Positions 1-5,317 of a stretch of DNA of 5,492 bases are shown here, in pieces. The notes below the pieces were generated by a model. It was not told where the DNA came from, did no database searches, and was given only the letters and a program-made list of their open reading frames with translations. The stretch is from the NCBI GenBank assembly GCA_018065345.1, contig JAGHTM010000074.1:1-5492 (forward strand). Reading direction: 5' to 3'. Origin of the DNA: Candidatus Enterousia merdequi (GTDB lineage Bacteria > Pseudomonadota > Alphaproteobacteria > Rs-D84). Position numbers and translations under genes: made by a program. Each line of letters starts with the position of its first letter. The first letter of the stretch is position 1.

Positions 1-557
1 ACTGGGGCAATATAGACATCCGGTTCATTAAATGTATCGCCATAGCGATTGTTAAACCGCTGAGCCAAATCACGCGTCAATTCTACATGCTGTTGTTGGT
101 CCAAACCTACCGGCACTATATCTGTGTTATACAACAATATGTCTGCGGACATCAATGGTGGATACACAAACAATCCCGTATCAATGCCATTTTTACCCAC
201 TGATTGCGACTTTAGTTTAAACTGGGTCATGCGTGACAATTCGCCCATATGCGTTTGAAATGTCATTATGAAGCCCATAATACCATGTTCCAACACATCA
301 CTTTGACGAAACACAATTGTTTGTTCTGGGTCAATGCCACATGCCAAATACATGGCGATGCAGTTATTGACCGCTTCGCGCAATTCGACTGGGTCGCGTG
401 GGCAGGTTATCGCATGCAAATCCGCAACAAAGATATAACTCTTGTACTGATTCTGACGCGTCACAAAATTCTTAATTGCCCCCAAATAGTTGCCTAATGT
501 CAAATTTCCACTTGGACGCACACCGGTTAACATAACCTTTTGTTCATTGTTTTTCAT
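1..557 (-). CDS. trpS: Tryptophanyl-tRNA synthetase, N-terminal 185 codons (runs off left edge)
   Basis: Class I aminoacyl-tRNA synthetase that charges tRNA-Trp with tryptophan using ATP; cytoplasmic and normally about 330-350 residues, so a little over half is present. I translated it by hand from the ATG at 557-555. Visible landmarks are GVRPSGNLTLGNYLGA (residues 12-27, containing the HIGH-equivalent TLGN), ADLHAIT (45-51), YLACGIDPE (70-78), GELSRMTQFK (105-114), MSADILLY (136-143) and VGLDQQQHVELTRD (150-163), all typical of bacterial TrpS. The KMSKS loop lies beyond the window edge. The start is fixed by the N-terminal motif and by an AAAGGA Shine-Dalgarno sequence (566-571) 8 nt upstream. 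No stop or frameshift is seen. The gene is preceded by a putative Trp-codon leader peptide (635-679), which suggests control by tRNA-Trp charging. Family assignment is very secure; the regulation is inferred. Confidence 0.97.
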   Translation of the reverse strand, partial: MKNNEQKVMLTGVRPSGNLTLGNYLGAIKNFVTRQNQYKSYIFVADLHAITCPRDPVELREAVNNCIAMYLACGIDPEQTIVFRQSDVLEHGIMGFIMTFQTHMGELSRMTQFKLKSQSVGKNGIDTGLFVYPPLMSADILLYNTDIVPVGLDQQQHVELTRDLAQRFNNRYGDTFNEPDVYIAP

Positions 558-565
558 AATAAAAA

Positions 566-586
566 TCCTTTGTTTAATGATTAAAC
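566..586 (-). promoter_or_regulatory. trpS ribosome binding site with an adjacent 15-nt palindrome
   Basis: The AAAGGA Shine-Dalgarno (566-571) is preceded directly by a perfect palindrome, GTTTAATCATTAAAC on the minus strand (572-586), able to form a 6-bp A/U hairpin with a 3-nt loop. The hairpin ends next to the ribosome site without including it. It is weak, and no U-run follows at the right distance, so it is not a convincing terminator. An alternative pairing is UUUUGUU inside the leader ORF (655-661) with AACAAAG (568-574), which would cover part of the Shine-Dalgarno. These pairings are seen in the sequence; any role in translational control is inference, and short AT-rich matches arise easily by chance. 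Confidence 0.4.
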
Positions 587-618
587 TAAATTAAGTTGAA
601 AAAATATAATAGGTGTGA

Positions 619-629
619 AGAATACTGGC
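619..629. repeat. 11-bp repeat of the tRNA-Ser 3' end and trailer
   Basis: AGAATACTGGC on the plus strand occurs here and again at 866-876, where it spans the last four tRNA-Ser bases and seven bases of 3' trailer. On the minus strand both read GCCAGTATTCT. In the leader copy the neighbouring TGCGAC (630-635) matches the tRNA 5' region (952-957). The segment could be a collapsed tRNA-gene remnant inside the trpS leader, or a chance match. Confidence 0.4.
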
Positions 630-643
630 TGCGACTACAGCCA
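626..643 (-). promoter_or_regulatory. Leader RNA hairpin overlapping the Trp codons of the trpS leader
   Basis: On the minus-strand transcript, UGGCUG (638-643) pairs perfectly with CAGCCA (626-631) around a six-base loop, UAGUCG. The 5' arm holds the second Trp codon and the Leu codon of the leader peptide, and the loop starts with its UAG stop codon. A ribosome stalled at the Trp codons or sitting at the stop would melt it. This placement resembles the 1:2 pairing of classical trp attenuators. About 21 nt separate the hairpin from the next U-run (599-604), so it is not itself an intrinsic terminator. Confidence 0.55.
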
Positions 644-679
644 CCAAGTGAAAGAACAAAATGCAATTTGTGTTTTCAT
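635..679 (-). CDS. Putative trp-type leader peptide upstream of trpS (14 aa)
   Basis: A 14-codon reading frame encodes MKTQIAFCSFTWWL and ends in TAG (637-635). Two adjacent Trp codons (646-641) are followed only by one Leu codon before the stop, the arrangement of known trp leader peptides. A near-consensus promoter ends 7 nt before the ATG and no Shine-Dalgarno is present, so the transcript probably begins at or within one or two bases of the start codon. The Trp codons enter a strong hairpin (626-643). The next gene is trpS, start codon at 557. The likely role is as a sensor: low charged tRNA-Trp stalls the ribosome at the Trp pair and alters folding downstream, raising TrpS. No intrinsic terminator is visible before trpS, so the output step is unclear. 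Tandem Trp codons, promoter and downstream gene agree well, but so short an ORF could arise by chance. Confidence 0.72.
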   Translation of the reverse strand: MKTQIAFCSFTWWL

Positions 680-686
680 GTTTATA

Positions 687-715
687 ATTATAGTGTGTTT
701 AATTTGAAAAGTCAA
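687..715 (-). promoter_or_regulatory. Sigma-70-type promoter of the trp leader-trpS transcript
   Basis: On the minus strand, TTGACT (710-715) and TATAAT (687-692) are separated by 17 nt, giving 11 of 12 consensus positions at optimal spacing. Transcription should start around 679-681, which coincides with the leader-peptide ATG at 679. No comparable promoter was found nearer to trpS, so the leader and trpS should be one transcript. The -35 lies inside a dyad (710-732). Confidence 0.8.
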
Positions 716-732
716 TAACCTGACTATTGACT
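710..732. promoter_or_regulatory. 8-bp inverted repeat over the -35 box: candidate operator
   Basis: AGTCAATA (710-717) and TATTGACT (725-732) are perfect inverted copies with a 7-nt spacer, the usual geometry of a dimeric regulator site. The left arm contains the complete -35 element of the leader promoter. The region also contains the tandem direct repeat TGACTAT (721-727, 728-734), and AGTCAAT recurs at 805-811. I do not recognise the site as belonging to a named regulator; it does not match the E. coli TrpR operator. Confidence 0.42.
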
Positions 733-816
733 ATCGGAAAATAGGCAGTGTATAGAAACAGGTGTTTTTTGGTGTAAAAATGTGGTTTTCTTGGTCTATA
801 CCAAAGTCAATGCATG
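733..816. other. Non-coding stretch between the tRNA terminator and the trp leader promoter
   Basis: No supported gene is present. The only structures seen are a 5-bp inverted repeat TTGGT-CTAT-ACCAA (791-804), a GGTGT-TTTTT-GGTGT direct repeat (762-776), and another AGTCAAT (805-811) matching the -35 dyad arm. The 5-bp inverted repeat is not followed by a U-run on either strand. Confidence 0.5.
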
Positions 817-843
817 AAAAATCCCGCAGAAGTGCGGGCTTTT
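817..843 (-). terminator. Intrinsic terminator downstream of tRNA-Ser
   Basis: On the minus strand a 6-bp stem CCCGCA-CTTC-TGCGGG (823-838) is followed by A and five Ts (817-822), ending the rpoZ-tRNA-Ser transcript 34 nt after the tRNA CCA. The stem is flanked by A and T runs on both sides, so it could act in both directions. A small extra hairpin, GGATA-TACGG-TATCC (850-864), lies in the tRNA trailer between the tRNA and the terminator. Confidence 0.85.
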
Positions 844-872
844 TATGTAGGATACCGTATATCCCAGAATAC

Positions 873-963
873 TGGCGGAGCCGAAGGGATTCGAACCCTT
901 GATACCCTTGCGAGTATACCACATTTCCAATGTGGCGCACTAGACCAACTATGCGACAGCTCC
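873..963 (-). tRNA. tRNA-Ser (anticodon GGA)
   Basis: A complete 91-nt class II tRNA with encoded CCA (873-875). The 5' end GGAGCTG (957-963) pairs with CGGCTCC (877-883) to form the acceptor stem, with one G-T pair; the discriminator base is G, as expected for serine. The D stem GCAT/GTGC is followed by a 5-bp anticodon stem CCACA/TGTGG with loop TTGGAAA, giving anticodon GGA (926-928), which reads UCC and UCU. The long variable arm is a 6-bp stem ATACTC-GCAA-GGGTAT. The T arm is AAGGG-TTCGAAT-CCCTT. It starts 13 nt after the rpoZ stop codon and ends upstream of a terminator, so it is most likely processed from an rpoZ co-transcript. All expected structural parts are present. Confidence 0.97.
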
Positions 964-976
964 AGATTATATTTCT

Positions 977-1351
977 TTATTCTTCGTCTTCTGATGCGTC
1001 TGGTGTGTCGTCTTCGGCAACTTCTTCAGAATCATCAGTCAAAGAATTTTCTAATTCTGCATCAATTTCACTTAATACAGGGTCTTCAGATGTGATTTCC
1101 AAAGATGTATCTTCATCAATTGCAGCAGGTGTTTCTTTATAAGATTCAACAAATTCATGACGAACATCTGCAACGTTCAATTTACCACTTGCGATTTCAC
1201 GTAATGCGACAACAGTCAATTTATCATCTGTTTTTTCTACTACTGGTTCTGCGCCACCGTTCAAGTCACGAACGCGTTGTGAAGCCAACATTCCCAATTC
1301 ATAGCGGCTTTCTACAAAAGGTAAAGTATCAGAATTTGTTACACGTGCCAT
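977..1351 (-). CDS. rpoZ: DNA-directed RNA polymerase omega subunit
   Basis: A 124-residue omega subunit, the small RNA polymerase component that binds and stabilises beta-prime and takes part in the (p)ppGpp response in some proteobacteria. The N-terminal MARVT, the stretch SRYELGMLASQRVRDLNGGA (residues 15-34) and the core VVALREIASGKL (47-58) match the conserved omega fold. From about residue 75 the protein becomes strongly acidic, ending in ASEDEE. This tail makes it longer than the 91-residue E. coli protein and resembles alphaproteobacterial versions. The start is supported by an AAAGGA Shine-Dalgarno (1358-1363) 6 nt upstream. It diverges from the plus-strand mtaB, and tRNA-Ser follows 13 nt after the stop. 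The family call is secure; the role of the acidic tail is unknown. Confidence 0.95.
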   Translation of the reverse strand: MARVTNSDTLPFVESRYELGMLASQRVRDLNGGAEPVVEKTDDKLTVVALREIASGKLNVADVRHEFVESYKETPAAIDEDTSLEITSEDPVLSEIDAELENSLTDDSEEVAEDDTPDASEDEE

Positions 1352-1364
1352 TTTAAATCCTTTG

Positions 1365-1393
1365 TTGAAATCATTTTTGTCAGCGTCTATAAT
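1365..1393 (+). promoter_or_regulatory. mtaB promoter
   Basis: TTGAAA (1365-1370) and a perfect TATAAT (1388-1393) are 17 nt apart. The predicted start is near 1400, giving a leader of about 33 nt before the ATG at 1433. Its -35 sits immediately upstream of the rpoZ Shine-Dalgarno, and its -10 overlaps the proposed rpoZ -10. Confidence 0.75.
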
Positions 1394-1417
1394 GCATTAA
1401 GATATCGTAAAAATCAA
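1389..1417 (-). promoter_or_regulatory. Probable rpoZ promoter
   Basis: On the minus strand TTGATT (1412-1417), a 17-nt spacer and CATTAT (1389-1394) form a moderate sigma-70-type match. The start point would be near 1382, giving a leader of about 30 nt that contains the rpoZ Shine-Dalgarno. The -10 shares bases with the mtaB -10 on the other strand, because both sit at the palindrome TAATGCATTA (1390-1399). Confidence 0.5.
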
Positions 1418-1432
1418 GAAGAAAATACAAAA

Positions 1433-2665
1433 ATGAATATAAAAACATTGTCTTTTGGTTGCCGTTTGAATGCTGTGGAATGTGAAAAGATTTCAAAAAT
1501 GCTGTCAAATGTCATAGATACGGCAATTGTGGTCAATACTTGTGCTGTGACAGGCGAAGCAGAACGTCAATCTGCGCAAACTGTTCGCAAATTATCACGT
1601 GAAAACCCAAATGCAGTTATTTTTGTGACTGGTTGTGGTGCAACACGAAACAAGGATTTGTTTGCTAAAATACCGCATGCGTTTGTTGTCGATAATAAAG
1701 ACAAATTGAATTTAGAGGTATATAAAAACGTACTTAAAACCGCAGATTTTAATGTTGCTTGCTCTAAAATAGATGTTTTCAAAGATAATGAATCAAAACT
1801 GTCTAAAAAGTTTATCCAAGTTCAAAATGGCTGTAATCATGATTGTACTTATTGTGTGACACGATTATTGCGTGGACCTAATTTTGCTTTCCCTTATGAA
1901 GAGATTTTACAATATGCCAAAGATGCGATAAAACAAGGTTATTATGAAATCGTTTTAACTGGTGTTGATACAGCGTCTTATGTGAAAGTCATAGATAACA
2001 AACCGTTTTTATTGGCGGACGTTTGTAGAAATTTACTGCAAGACGTTCCAGAAATAAAACATTTGCGTTTGTCTTCCATAGATCCTGCTTCACCAGAAGT
2101 TCCAAAGATTATAGATTTAATGAAATCAGACAACCGTTTTATGCCACATTTACATTTGTCGATGCAGTCAGGAAGTGATGAGATATTAAAATCTATGCAT
2201 CGTCGTCATAATGCTGATATGTTGCGACAAATAATTAAGTATGCAAATACAGATTTTCAAACGACTTTCAGTGCGGATATTATTTGTGGTTTCCCTGGGG
2301 AAACAGAGGAATTATTTAATGAAACTGCCGATTTAATTCGTGAATTAGGCTTGATACATGTTCATGCTTTTCCGTATTCTAAACGTCCAGATACAGTTGC
2401 TGCGACTATGCCAAACCAAGTTGACAAGGCAATATCTAAAAAACGTGTGAAAATTATATCAAATCTGGCAAATGAAAATAGGGCACATTTTATGAAAACG
2501 CAAATCGGAAAAACTGTGTCTGTGTTGGTTGAAGAAAATAATATTGGACGCACCCCTGATGATATAGATATAAAAATAAACGGTGAAAAAATCGAAAATA
2601 AAACAATATGTAATGTCAAAATAACAGGCATAGACGGGAATGTTTTTGTTGGTGTGTTGGTTTAA
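1433..2665 (+). CDS. mtaB: tRNA (t6A37) C2-methylthiotransferase, MtaB-type radical SAM enzyme
   Basis: A 410-residue MiaB-family methylthiotransferase, most like MtaB, which converts t6A37 to ms2t6A37 in tRNAs reading ANN codons. The N-terminal UPF0004 domain begins TLSFGCRLN, and Cys10, Cys37 (in VNTCAVTGEAER) and Cys68 (in VTGCGA) should hold the auxiliary 4Fe-4S cluster. The radical SAM cluster motif is CNHDCTYC (Cys134, 138, 141), followed by RGP, LTGVD (175-179), SSIDP (214-218), QSGSD (245-249) and ADIICGFPGET (281-291). A C-terminal TRAM-like RNA-binding domain spans about 351-410. The opening GCRLN and the GRT at 372-374 favour MtaB over MiaB or RimO. The Shine-Dalgarno is weak (AAGAAG, 1416-1421), but a good promoter lies upstream and the N-terminal motif fixes the start. 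The gene converges with the yhiN-type gene, with 2 nt between stops. All catalytic cysteines are present. Confidence 0.93.
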   Translation: MNIKTLSFGCRLNAVECEKISKMLSNVIDTAIVVNTCAVTGEAERQSAQTVRKLSRENPNAVIFVTGCGATRNKDLFAKIPHAFVVDNKDKLNLEVYKNVLKTADFNVACSKIDVFKDNESKLSKKFIQVQNGCNHDCTYCVTRLLRGPNFAFPYEEILQYAKDAIKQGYYEIVLTGVDTASYVKVIDNKPFLLADVCRNLLQDVPEIKHLRLSSIDPASPEVPKIIDLMKSDNRFMPHLHLSMQSGSDEILKSMHRRHNADMLRQIIKYANTDFQTTFSADIICGFPGETEELFNETADLIRELGLIHVHAFPYSKRPDTVAATMPNQVDKAISKKRVKIISNLANENRAHFMKTQIGKTVSVLVEENNIGRTPDDIDIKINGEKIENKTICNVKITGIDGNVFVGVLV

Positions 2666-2667
2666 TT

Positions 2668-3816
2668 TTATGCGTTGCTTCCAGCAACAAAACCACTTGA
2701 AAAAGCCCATTGAAGATTATAACCACCTAAATCACCAGCGATGTCCAAAACTTCGCCAGCAAAGAATAGACCAGGGCAAAGTTGCGATTCCATTGTTTTA
2801 GATGATATTTTATCTGTTGAAACACCCCCAACTGTCACTTCTGCACTTTGCATACCGACAGGTTTGATATTTGTGACTTCGAATTTATTTATTTTGTCTG
2901 CGATTTTTAATAAATCACTGTCTTTGTAGTCAGCAATATTTTTTGTGCTGTCTGATACGATAAATTGAGCAAATTTAGATGGAACAAAGTTAGACAATAT
3001 TGTAGATGCTTTCTTTTTGCCATCGGTCTTTTTAGCGTTTTTTAATTGTTCAAAAATATTAGTTTTTGGTGCAAAATTTATGATGATTTTATCGTTTGCG
3101 ATTAAACTGGTACGATATGCCGCAGGTCCACCAATTCCAAAATGAGTAAATAATAAATCGTCTTTGATTTTATGTTTGTCTGCGATTATTTCAACAGGCA
3201 AAGAAATTCCAGATAATTCAGCATTAAAACAATTAGTTTTTATTGCGCAAAGCCCAGGTTTTACAGGGATTATTTTATGTCCAAATTGTTTAGCAATCAT
3301 ATGGCCAATATTTGAAACCCCAAGATGCGCATAAGACAACCCACCAGTTGCAACAATTAAAGATTTAGATTGAAAGATTTTATTATTTGTTTGAACAGTA
3401 AAAATATCGTTATTTTTTTGAATGCTTATTACATTCGCGTTAAATATAATTTCTGAATCTTTTATATCTTGTATCAAAGCGGTTATAATATTTTCAGCAC
3501 CATTTTTACAGAAAAAACGTCCAGGTTCTTTTTCAATATAATCTATATTATGTTGTTTAACCCAATTCAGCGTATCAAAAGGTGTAAATTGATTTAATGC
3601 TGATAAAACAAAGCGTGGGTTTTCGCCGAAATAGTGTAAAGAATCTGCGTGAGTGTTTGTAAAATTACAATTGCCACCACCGGAAATTGCGACCTTGCGC
3701 GCAGGGGTTTCGCCCATATCAAGAACAACAACACTTTTCTTGCGAATGTGTAGTTGTGTGGCTGCTTTTAATCCAGCAGCCCCAGCACCAATAATAATAG
3801 CATCATATATTTTCAT
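2668..3816 (-). CDS. HI0933/YhiN-family flavoprotein (NAD(P)/FAD-dependent oxidoreductase)
   Basis: A 382-residue putative FAD-dependent oxidoreductase of the HI0933/YhiN family (BaiN-like). Family members bind FAD; the physiological substrate is unclear for most, so no reaction is assigned. The N-terminal dinucleotide-binding site GAGAAG (10-15) ends with an acidic residue, Asp33. It is followed by the family signature SGGGNCNFTN (45-54), VATGG (145-149), LLFTHFGIGGP (211-221), and a C-terminal FAD-binding segment with GLFFAGEVLDIAGD (349-362) and GGYNLQWA. The length is slightly below the usual 390-420. The start is fixed by the MKIYDAIIIG strand leading into GAGAAG. No Shine-Dalgarno precedes it; a TGATAATAT element ends 7 nt before the ATG, suggesting a leaderless start. 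It lies 36 nt downstream of the HEIWHH-protein gene on the same strand, so co-transcription is possible. The stop is 2 nt from the stop of mtaB. Confidence 0.92.
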   Translation of the reverse strand: MKIYDAIIIGAGAAGLKAATQLHIRKKSVVVLDMGETPARKVAISGGGNCNFTNTHADSLHYFGENPRFVLSALNQFTPFDTLNWVKQHNIDYIEKEPGRFFCKNGAENIITALIQDIKDSEIIFNANVISIQKNNDIFTVQTNNKIFQSKSLIVATGGLSYAHLGVSNIGHMIAKQFGHKIIPVKPGLCAIKTNCFNAELSGISLPVEIIADKHKIKDDLLFTHFGIGGPAAYRTSLIANDKIIINFAPKTNIFEQLKNAKKTDGKKKASTILSNFVPSKFAQFIVSDSTKNIADYKDSDLLKIADKINKFEVTNIKPVGMQSAEVTVGGVSTDKISSKTMESQLCPGLFFAGEVLDIAGDLGGYNLQWAFSSGFVAGSNA

Positions 3817-3823
3817 GTTATTT

Positions 3824-3832
3824 ATATTATCA
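3824..3832 (-). promoter_or_regulatory. Possible extended -10 promoter for the flavoprotein gene
   Basis: TGATAATAT on the minus strand combines an extended -10 TG (3831-3832) with TAATAT (3824-3829), ending 7 nt before the ATG at 3816. The matching -35 position, TTCATT (3847-3852), is poor. A second candidate TATAAT lies at 3835-3840 and would give a leader of about 12 nt. AT-richness makes either match weak on its own. Confidence 0.4.
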
Positions 3833-3852
3833 TAATTATATACAAAAATGAA

Positions 3853-5310
3853 TTATCTTTGATGATGTTTAAGATATTCTATTTGTGCTTTTGTGTCACA
3901 CAGTTTTAATACAGTTGGTATGCTTTCGTATTTTGTAATGATTTCGCGAATTTCATTTTGCTGTGGTTTTGTAGTGTTTTTAAGTATTGGAATATAAAAA
4001 TTAGGCAAATCAATATACTGGGTTTCTGAACGATGTTGTGGTGTTTTGATATCAACAGAATCTTGATTATGTTTTGTTTCTTTTGAATATGTGGATTCTA
4101 GTAATGGCTTTATTGAAGAGTATGACTTGGTGGCCAATGTTTTAGTATAAGATAATGTGCCAGAATTATTTTCTGTATTTATAAAATCTGATAAATATGT
4201 ATCGTTATATTTGTATGCTTGTTTGATAATGTTGTCTGGTGATTTAATCATAGTTTTTTGCATTGTAAATGGAGAAAAATTAGAAACCCAGACATTCAAA
4301 TTATAATCTGCCAGCATTTCTTTGATAATAATATCATATGTTTTTTGGACAGTATTTTTATTGCCGGCAACATCTGTGATATTTATAGATTCAAGTGTGT
4401 GTTTTATTTTTTCAGATGCAACAATATTCCATAAAACGCGTTTTCTGTCGTTTTTATCCATTTGTGATAAATCATCATAGTTTTCAATGATTTTATTAAA
4501 TACCGGTTCCCAAACATTGTCCAATGTTCGTATTCCAAACATTTGTTCTAAAATAAGTATTTTTGAATCGTATAAATCTATGTCTTTGTCCAGAAAAGAA
4601 GCAAATTTTATTCCACCAATATATAACATTTTATTTCTTAATTGGTTATAATGAGAAGGTTTTGTTGCAAAGAATTTATTTGTGTGAAAATGTCGCAAAA
4701 CCATATCTTCATGGGTTCCTTTATATGCCTTGAAATATTTTGTCATCCAGTCTGTTACAGAACCGTCAATCAATAATTTACATTCATTGTCGCTTATGCT
4801 GTCCATATTCGGTTTGATTTTACCGGCTTTGATATCATCAACATAAAATTTCAAACAAGTGTGTGCGTATGTGTTTAATACAGAATCTGGATTGTTTGAA
4901 CATAAATATTCATATCTTGCTGTTAATGCAGCGCAGATATTCGCAGATATTTCATCCCAAGCACATAATTTGAAATATTCGTATGGTGTCATATTAGTAT
5001 TTGCTGAATGTTTATATTTATAATTATGATGATGCCAAATTTCATGTGCAAAGAAAGGCAATCTCATCTGGTATTTATTATCATTATCTACATAATTTCT
5101 AACGATTTGATTTTTTGTGTAATACATTACAGCCTTTGGGGTTGTTTGAAGAGTATCTGTTTTATAAGGGATAGTTTCTGTTATGTGTGTTGTGTCAAGC
5201 GATGGATTTGATTCTGGTTGATGTTTACCGTTAAAATGTATGCCAGACACCAAGCCAAAAGAGGCAATCCAAAACAGTTTTAATAAAAATTCTTTGCCAA
5301 ATGATTTCAT
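3853..5310 (-). CDS. Putative membrane-anchored or exported protein with HEIWHH metalloprotease-like motif
   Basis: A 485-residue protein that I cannot place in a named family. It begins with a short basic segment and a hydrophobic stretch (about residues 9-24), fitting a signal anchor or uncleaved signal peptide. A polar Thr-rich linker follows. Residues 85-97 read PFFAHEIWHHHNY: His89, Glu90 and His93 form a HExxH zinc site. Glu120 in WDEISANICAALTARYEYL could be the third ligand, 27 residues downstream, as in gluzincin-type proteases. The remaining 350 residues have no recognised domain; the last 130 are rich in Ser, Thr, Lys and Asn, and the protein ends KHHQR. The start is supported by the signal-like N terminus and a consensus promoter ending 7 nt before the ATG, with no Shine-Dalgarno. 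It precedes the flavoprotein gene by 36 nt. Protease activity is inferred from the motif alone; it may be a lineage-specific family. Confidence 0.85.
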   Translation of the reverse strand: MKSFGKEFLLKLFWIASFGLVSGIHFNGKHQPESNPSLDTTHITETIPYKTDTLQTTPKAVMYYTKNQIVRNYVDNDNKYQMRLPFFAHEIWHHHNYKYKHSANTNMTPYEYFKLCAWDEISANICAALTARYEYLCSNNPDSVLNTYAHTCLKFYVDDIKAGKIKPNMDSISDNECKLLIDGSVTDWMTKYFKAYKGTHEDMVLRHFHTNKFFATKPSHYNQLRNKMLYIGGIKFASFLDKDIDLYDSKILILEQMFGIRTLDNVWEPVFNKIIENYDDLSQMDKNDRKRVLWNIVASEKIKHTLESINITDVAGNKNTVQKTYDIIIKEMLADYNLNVWVSNFSPFTMQKTMIKSPDNIIKQAYKYNDTYLSDFINTENNSGTLSYTKTLATKSYSSIKPLLESTYSKETKHNQDSVDIKTPQHRSETQYIDLPNFYIPILKNTTKPQQNEIREIITKYESIPTVLKLCDTKAQIEYLKHHQR

Positions 5311-5317
5311 ATATAAA

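Noticed and set aside
249..497. 82-codon plus-strand frame at the left edge
   Set aside because: It is antisense to clearly conserved trpS codons.
558..679. T-box riboswitch controlling trpS
   Set aside because: The leader is only about 120 nt, lacks T-box and specifier-loop motifs, and the Trp-codon ORF explains it better.
731..940. 69-codon minus-strand reading frame
   Set aside because: It runs through tRNA-Ser and the terminator and has no plausible domain, so it is a chance frame.
966..971. TATAAT on the minus strand just upstream of tRNA-Ser as its own promoter
   Set aside because: It ends 2 nt before the mature tRNA 5' end, so transcription would start inside the tRNA.
814..1142. 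Plus-strand reading frames opposite the tRNA and rpoZ
   Set aside because: They are antisense shadows of tRNA-Ser and rpoZ, with low-complexity translations and no ribosome site.
873..2665. Functional pairing of MtaB with the neighbouring tRNA-Ser
   Set aside because: MtaB acts on t6A37 in tRNAs reading ANN codons; this tRNA has anticodon GGA and reads UCC and UCU.
2674..2688. GTTGC-TTCCA-GCAAC hairpin as a terminator between convergent genes
   Set aside because: No U-run follows on either strand, and it encodes conserved C-terminal residues of the flavoprotein.
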